Translations under genes and position numbers: made by a program
Notes under the pieces: model-generated
The model's database searches: none
What the model was told of the DNA's origin: nothing
What the model saw: only the letters and a program-made list of their open reading frames with translations
From: Pavlovales sp. CCMP2436
Lineage: Eukaryota; Haptophyta; Pavlovophyceae; Pavlovales
NCBI GenBank assembly: GCA_026770615.1
Contig: MU631352.1
Span: 139,798-152,297 of the forward strand
Direction of reading: 5' to 3'
Length of the DNA: 12,500 nt
In this document: one piece after another, positions 8,616 to 12,500 of the stretch
How positions within the stretch are numbered: position 1 is the stretch's first letter
How the letters are laid out: every line of letters begins with the position of its first letter

Positions 8616-8756
8616 AAGTCGGGTTCGATGCAAGCAGGCGGTGCAGGTCGTCGCGGCGACCTGCGGGAACGGTGGGAAGGAAAGATGAAGTCGGGTTCGC
8701 ACGAAAGCGGTCGAGGTCATCGCGGCGGCCTGCGGGAACGGTGGGAAGGGGAGATG
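8616..8756 (+). repeat. 72-bp tandem duplication carrying a splice-acceptor-like site
   Basis: Copy 1 is 8616-8687 and copy 2 is 8688-8756, both beginning AAGTCGGGTTCG and ending CGGTGGGAAGG plus A/G and AGATG. On the minus strand each copy reads CTTCATCT, a pyrimidine-rich tract and TTCCCGCAG followed by GCCGC or TCGCC, which looks like an intron 3' end and exon start. The minus-strand frame after it reads RRDDLHRLLASNPTLKSIF and ends in a stop in R at about 8560. This may be a stray exon fragment, but I do not recognise it. Confidence 0.7.
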
Positions 8757-8978
8757 AAGCGCGTGGGCGCCGCTCGCCTGGGCGGCAGCCGTGCGCACCG
8801 GGCATGTCGTCGTTCGAGGGCAAGCCAGGGTTTGGCGGATCTAGTACAAAACTGGTCGCCGCCGTAATTTTGGACGGGCGAGGAAATTGTCATGGTTGGT
8901 TGTGTTCTTAAATTCACAAGGAACTATATTAATCCCGGGTTCGTCATTGTACAGTAACTTTCCCCTTTGATAAAACGT
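8757..8978. other. Non-coding spacer inside the inverted structure
   Basis: GC-rich to about 8890, then AT-richer, with no supported gene. It separates the 72-bp repeats from the right Kelch arm. No homology to the corresponding left-hand spacer is visible. Confidence 0.4.
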
Positions 8979-9271
8979 TGGGTATCGCTCATCGAATGGT
9001 CAGAACCATGACAATTAACTCGCTCGTTCCCCTCGGCAACAGGCTGGTGTTGTTCGGCGGCTGCGACGACGTGACCGGCTCGTATGACCCGGTGCTGCGC
9101 TGCTTCAACCTGCAGCAACGGCGATGGAGCGGCCTCGCGGTGGGCGGCATTCATCCGCGCGCGCGCACCGGCCACGCGGCGATTCCGTGCGAAGGCGGCG
9201 TCCTCATCTACGGCGGGCGTGGCTCTAGCAACAAGCTCAACGACACCTTCCTGCTGCGCGTGTGGCCGTGA
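8979..9271 (+). CDS. C-terminal Kelch-repeat (beta-propeller) exon, intact copy
   Basis: The frame reads INSLVPLGNRLVLFGGCDD, then CFNLQQRRWSGLAVGGIHP, RARTGHAAIPCEGG, VLIYGGRGSSNKLNDTFLL, and RVWP before TGA at 9269-9271. This is the Kelch pattern: a strand ending F-G-G, a Trp about 25 residues later, P-x-x-R-T-G-H-A, a second strand Y-G-G, then N-x-L-N-D-T-x. It thus holds about one and a half propeller blades. Such domains usually bind protein partners. Both copies share the stop, so this is probably the true C-terminus. The start is not a natural one: no ATG precedes it sensibly, and homology breaks at 8979, so it is a duplicated last-exon fragment, perhaps not expressed. Confidence 0.7.
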
Positions 9272-9318
9272 TCTGATCCGCGTCAACGCTGACGAGTGCT
9301 GCCTAACTTAGCGACGTG
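8979..9318 (+). repeat. Right arm of Kelch-exon inverted repeat
   Basis: The 340-bp inverse complement of 7745-8086, including about 47 bp past the stop codon (CTGCCTAACTTAGCGACGTG). Homology ends at 9318, five bases before a perfect palindrome. Confidence 0.92.
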
Positions 9319-9322
9319 CTGC

Positions 9323-9344
9323 TCGTCAGATCTAGATCTGACGA
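9323..9344. repeat. Perfect 22-bp palindrome next to the inverted-repeat end
   Basis: The half site is TCGTCAGATCT joined to its exact complement AGATCTGACGA. The right half extends into AATCTTCG, a nearly identical copy of which (AGATCTGACGGATCTTCG) starts at 7053, just past the R remnant. It could be a terminal motif of an unrecognised transposon or a protein-binding site. Confidence 0.7.
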
Positions 9345-9906
9345 ATCTTCGAATTTTTCATCGTTTTGAACCGACGTCGACGAAAGTCAAACGGGAAACG
9401 AGCGAAATAAATTACACAGTAGGTGGCAGGAATATAATGGTATGCTGCCCCTTCTACCGCCCTGCCCGGGCTTCCAGGAGAGCAGCGCAGCGTGACGAGC
9501 AGCTCGACCCCGGCCCTGTCAGCCGGTGACAAGGCGGGGTAACCTGTCCCAACCGGCCCGATGGCCCACTGGCAATCTGAGAAGCGTAACGTTCTGCGAA
9601 TGTCATTTACCTTTTGTGCGATCTGTGCCACTATCTTGGTTTTCCTGTGTCCACGGTGACCGACAAGGTGTAAATTGCTCGCCTAAAGTTAGTCCAACCT
9701 CAAACCGGCCCGAACTGATTACAAAACGCCCCGAGCCCTGAACTTTAAGCGCCTCAGGGCTTTGCGCCGCTTGCTACCCGAGTAGCAAGGCGGCGGGTCG
9801 GCGGTGGTAGGCGCGATGGAACCAGTGGTGGCACCATCCTTTGTGCGATGATCTGGGCCACCTATTTTTATTGGCGTGTGTCCACCGAGACTGTGGTTTG
9901 GAGGGG
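9345..9906 (+). promoter_or_regulatory. Upstream region of the split gene, with a duplicated promoter-like block
   Basis: About 560 bp without a credible gene. A block at 9613-9660 (TTTGTGCGATCTGTGCCAC) recurs, diverged, at 9840-9891 (TTTGTGCGATGATCTGGGCC), each followed by a CTAT...T-rich stretch and GTGTCCA. At a similar distance downstream the first has GTGTAAAT and the second GTATAAAG. Two hairpins lie between them (9734-9794). The arrangement suggests that a core promoter was duplicated and that the 3' copy is now used. Confidence 0.45.
9734..9794. other. Two adjacent hairpins
   Basis: Hairpin 1: AGCCCTGA (9734-9741) pairs perfectly with TCAGGGCT (9754-9761) across a 12-nt loop. Hairpin 2: GCCGCTTGCTAC (9766-9777) pairs with GTAGCAAGGCGGC (9782-9794) across the loop CCGA, with one bulged base. 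They are only four bases apart. Neither has a T-run, so I do not call a terminator. Confidence 0.6.
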
Positions 9907-9912
9907 TATAAA
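9907..9912 (+). promoter_or_regulatory. TATA box
   Basis: TATAAA in the context GGGGTATAAAGCCC, flanked by GC-rich DNA, 75 bases before the ATG of the split gene. The spacing allows a transcript start near 9937-9942 and a short leader. Confidence 0.5.
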
Positions 9913-9987
9913 GCCCAACAGACCCGGGCCGGGCAAGGCAAGATAAACCGCGGTGAAGTGGTTTCTCGCGACGCTCTGGACGCGACG

Positions 9988-10694
9988 ATGCCCTATCCGG
10001 GGCAGAAGACGAGCGCAACCAAGCCTCGCGGGATGGAGGATGTCCCAATCCAGTCGCGCGACTGCCGCTGGGTGTGGGCGCAGCTGACCGAGGTGCGTGC
10101 CCCACGTGCCCACTCTTGGAAACGAGACATCTGCGTGTGGACAGAAGTGGAGCTCACACACTGCGTATCCCCCCCCCCCCACCCCCCGTTCCACCAACTT
10201 ACGCGCAGACGCCCGCAGATGACGCTACGCCGCTCAAGCTGCTGATCCCCGAGACTGTCTTCTTTGCGAACGGCGAGGCGGTCACCTGGCTCTGCTCGAG
10301 CGCGCAGGAGTGCATCGAGAAGAGGAGTCCCCGCGCAGAGCTGAGCCTGCTAGCCATCCGCCGCAAGCTGCTGCGCGCGGCGCATGCTTCGATGGCCACG
10401 CTGGCGGACACGGCGGCGGCGGCCGCGGGTGGGATCGGTGGCAGCAGCCTGCTCGGGACGTCCTGGGGCGGTGAGGAGTCCGGGTTCAAGCCCACCTCAA
10501 CTGGCGCGCGCACCGCCGCCGCCGCCGCGGCCATCGCCGCCACCGACATGGCGAAGCTGTCGACGCCGCCCTTTTCGGCGATCGCGCGACGCACCGTCAA
10601 GGGAGGGGACGTGCGCGGGTTTCTGCTCGACGCGGCGACGCTGCGCGAGGCGTTGGTCACTGGTGTTGGGCTCTCCACCTTCTCGCTTCTGCAG
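9988..10694 (+). CDS. Split gene, unknown alanine-rich protein (two exons seen, 3' end beyond)
   Basis: Model: exon 1 9988-10092 (35 codons from ATG), intron 10093-10208, exon 2 10209-10694 (162 codons), then a donor CAG|GTGCGC. Exon 1 ends CTGACCGAG|GTGCGT. The intron closes with a C-rich tract and ACGCGCAG, and both splices fall in phase 0, so the reading frame joins exactly. Exon 2 reads TPADDATPLKLLIPETVFF, then ANGEAVTWLCSSAQECIEKR, a basic helix ELSLLAIRRKLLRAAHASM, a low-complexity Ala/Gly stretch, and DVRGFLLDAATLREALVTG. It has no signal peptide or membrane span that I can support. The part around EAVTWL faintly recalls a DEP domain, but this is not enough to assign it. Frame use past 10694 is intron-like. 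The ATG follows a TATA box. The protein is incomplete: further exons lie downstream, possibly outside the window. Confidence 0.6.
10093..10208 (+). other. Phase-0 spliceosomal intron, 116 bp
   Basis: Donor GAG|GTGCGT, acceptor tract with runs of C (C-rich from about 10170 to 10188) and TTACGCGCAG|ACG. Removing it fuses two frames that both look coding. The tail of the intron lies in an open frame, so length alone would not reveal it. Confidence 0.6.
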
Positions 10695-11617
10695 GTGCGC
10701 ACCGCTTTCTGCGAACCAGCTATCCTTCTGTGTGAACCACACGTCCGTATGCGACGAGACTGGCCCTGCTTTGGGAGTAGCCCGTGTCTGCTGGCGTGTG
10801 CGAGGCCCGACTTACTGGCTTTGGGCTTCCAAGTTTTGGTCAATGCTGCCTCTGCATGTCTGCCTTTCTGGCTGCATCCTGTCTGGTAGATGCACTGTTT
10901 TTTATATTTTTTTCGCTCGAGCTCCTCTTCGCCATTGCTAGATTTAGATTTGATAAAAAAAAAGAGTTCAGTTATGCCTCCTCAAATAACCAAGAGGCCG
11001 GGTCTCAATGGGACAGGGCCGCTTCCCAATTGTCAACATTTCTCTGACCTGTCCGATAAATACCGGACGCAGCTTGGGGTGTTGGTTTGACAATAAATCG
11101 ATAATATGAGCCAGGTAGAAAGCTTTGCGCGGTCTCACACATCCTTGCCATCGCTGGATCTTCCCGTGTGTTTCATTCCCGTATGTTTATAGCTGCGTCC
11201 GGGTCTTTATTGGACAATTCTCTGACTATTTTTCTTCCAATGTCAACAATGTAACAGGCATACGTTCACCCAAAGTCCGGGCCGGGTCACCGGGTCCGCT
11301 GTCAGCTGGAGGTGGGGATGGATGGCCACAGCCGCTGCACAGTCTTCGCACTCGAGTGAGCGCGTTTAATACATTTTTTTTTTTTTTTTTTTGGTACGAA
11401 GTTGGAGGGGGAATAAATGGACACAGCCCCTGCACAGTCTTCGCACTCGAGTGAGGCCTTGGACTATTTTTTTTGATAATCGTTTTTCCAACGCCTCCCC
11501 GCTTGCAGCCACTGGTCTGGGCGTAATAATACTAAGCGTACTATATTCGATTTTTGTATGTAACAGATACAATGTGTTATGTAACCCCCCTACACGACCC
11601 CTGTGCCGATTTGTATT
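10695..11617. other. Long non-coding stretch, probably intron or intergenic
   Basis: No supported gene in about 920 bp. It holds an A9 run near 10957, an AATAAA-like site near 11093, a 34-bp duplication (11327-11360 and 11422-11455) and a T19 run (11374-11392). It could be intron 2 of the split gene. Confidence 0.45.
11327..11455 (+). repeat. 34-bp duplicated block with 95-bp period, poly(T) between
   Basis: CACAGCC, one variable base, then CTGCACAGTCTTCGCACT and CGAGTGAG occurs at 11327-11360 and 11422-11455, with one mismatch. A T19 run sits between the copies and a T8 run follows the second, as if the unit were block plus T-run. Confidence 0.8.
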
Positions 11618-11759
11618 TATTTCTCAACAAATCTCAATCCTCAGGTACCCCTCGGGCCAGCTCCCTTTATATATTTATTATATGTTGTTATTTCTCAACA
11701 AATTTCATGTAATCTGCAGGTACCCCTCGGGCCAGCTCCCATCTGCCTCTCGGAGCATT
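11618..11759 (+). repeat. 71-bp tandem duplication containing a CAG|GTACC site
   Basis: Copies at 11618-11688 and 11689-11759 both start TATTTCTCAACAAAT and contain CAGGTACCCCTCGGGCCAGC. Each copy has a T-rich tract followed by CAG, so each could serve as a 3' splice site. Confidence 0.82.
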
Positions 11760-11771
11760 TCCATTTCCGAA

Positions 11772-11831
11772 ATGGCAGAAGTGCCCCCCTCCGCTGCCGT
11801 CGCAAAGCCACTGCACGCACGCGCGCTACAG
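11772..11831 (+). CDS. Possible short coding exon, 20 codons
   Basis: ATG in a good context (GAAATGG) opens MAEVPPSAAVAKPLHARALQ, then CTACAG|GTGTGTG gives a phase-0 donor. The frame is also open upstream through the 71-bp repeats (YPSGQLPSASRSISISE), so it could instead be an internal exon entered at about 11720. It may be the first exon of another gene or an exon of the split gene at 9988-10694. The downstream acceptor is not found. Weak support: composition and one donor only. Confidence 0.3.
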
Positions 11832-12001
11832 GTGTGTGACACCCCGCCACTGTGTCACACCCATACTATGTCACACCGCCACTACCTCTTTCTTGAGACA
11901 AAACCACGAGTGTTTCTCAACGCTTGGGTCCGGTGGAGACCTGCTTGGGAGCGAACGTTCACCTAAAAGCTTACACACTGCACGCACGCGCGCTACAGGT
12001 G
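11809..12001 (+). repeat. Exact 26-bp repeat of an exon-end/donor sequence, plus a partial third copy
   Basis: A 26-bp sequence beginning CACTGCACGCACGC and ending GCTACAGGTG occurs identically at 11809-11834 and 11976-12001 (period 167). A shorter copy, CACGCGCTACAGGTGTG, is at 12330-12346. All three keep the CTACAG|GTG donor-like core. Confidence 0.8.
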
Positions 12002-12500
12002 CGTCGCACTAATTCGCCAATCCTATCAAGCTAGACTCCAGGCATCTCAGTAGGAGATACGATGGGGTTAAGGGCGTTGGGCGACTCATCCATAGAGCGA
12101 GAGTTGGCCGCCCCTTCGCAAATGCCTTTGTTAAGCAGTTAACCCGGATTCGTGTTGCACTATTTTCTATCCATGCTAAGTAACACTTGATAAGTAACAC
12201 TATAACTAACACTATAACTAACACTAGAACTAACACTAGAACTAACACTAGAACTAACACTAGATTTACATTGTGTGTGAGGGAGGAGGGAGTTGGGTTC
12301 AATCAATAGACAAGGGCGGGGGGGGGGTTCACGCGCTACAGGTGTGACATGTGTGTGACGCCTCGCCACCGCTCACAGTTTGAGAGGAAGCCTTTGTCTC
12401 TTAAAAGTCAATTTGCTATGTAATGCGACTCTGCAACTCATTTACGTGGTCCAATATATAAACTAAGTAGGTGTTATTTGAACCCACTCATTGAACCCCC
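11832..12500. other. Non-coding right end
   Basis: No supported gene. Contains repeated short GTGTCACACC/ATGTCACACC elements (11848-11878), a 12-bp minisatellite (12181-12264) and a poly(G) run around 12316-12328. Confidence 0.45.
12181..12264 (+). repeat. 12-bp minisatellite
   Basis: The unit TAACACTA(T/G)AAC is repeated five times in full from 12195 to 12254, with degenerate copies on both sides. The first two full units have T and the next three have G at the variable base, so the array shows ordered variants. Confidence 0.9.

Noticed and set aside
8616..8756. CRISPR-like direct repeats
   Set aside because: Only two adjacent copies without unique spacers, in a eukaryotic context.
10160..10200. 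C-run as a standalone regulatory element
   Set aside because: It fits better as the pyrimidine tract of the intron 10093-10208.
10199..10843. 214-codon minus-strand frame opposite exon 2 of the split gene
   Set aside because: The plus frame has matching splice phases at both ends and better composition; the minus frame is Ser/Ala/Arg-rich shadow.
12181..12264. CACTA repeats as the end of a CACTA-type DNA transposon
   Set aside because: CACTA arises only from the 12-bp minisatellite unit; no inverted partner, no 3-bp target duplication and no transposase are present.

Overview
The window looks like nuclear DNA of a eukaryote. It has GT/AG intron signals with in-phase exons, a TATA box, a non-LTR retrotransposon, Kelch-type coding fragments, minisatellites and long AT-rich spacers next to GC-rich exons. 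There are no operons or ribosome-binding sites. The GC-rich exons, alanine-rich low-complexity protein and GTGCG-type donors would fit a unicellular alga or other protist, but nothing here fixes the taxon.

Layout. 1-370 (minus strand) is the edge of a reverse-transcriptase-like coding region that leaves the window on the left; it is open to the window edge and has an acceptor-like site at its 5' end. 513-956 is the left copy of a dispersed repeat, called R here. R is interrupted at 957 by a plus-strand LINE of about 6.1 kb (957-7037). The LINE is truncated at its 5' end inside the endonuclease domain. Its ORF2 carries the endonuclease tail, reverse transcriptase, RNase H and a CCHC zinc knuckle, and is broken by three frameshifts. 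A decayed proline-rich basic ORF and a 3' non-coding tail follow. The other end of R resumes at 7038-7051. A second, inverted and uninterrupted R copy at 8126-8584 preserves the empty site, so the LINE boundaries can be read to within a base or two.

7052-7744 is AT-rich spacer with a textbook G-quadruplex motif. 7745-9318 is a nested inverted structure: two outward-facing copies (about 340 bp) of the last exon of a Kelch-repeat gene, one with an intact frame and one frameshifted, flank the second R copy and a 72-bp tandem duplication. A perfect 22-bp palindrome sits just outside the right arm.

9319-9906 is upstream DNA with two hairpins and a duplicated promoter-like block. It leads into a TATA box (9907) and a well-supported split gene: exon 1 9988-10092, intron 10093-10208, exon 2 10209-10694, then a donor. 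Its protein is not recognised. 10695-12500 is mainly intronic or intergenic. It is rich in short tandem duplications, several of which copy splice-site-like sequence, and has a possible 20-codon first exon (11772-11831) and a 12-bp minisatellite.

The genes do not form a pathway. The region is best read as a patchwork of mobile-element and gene fragments beside one apparently intact but incomplete host gene.
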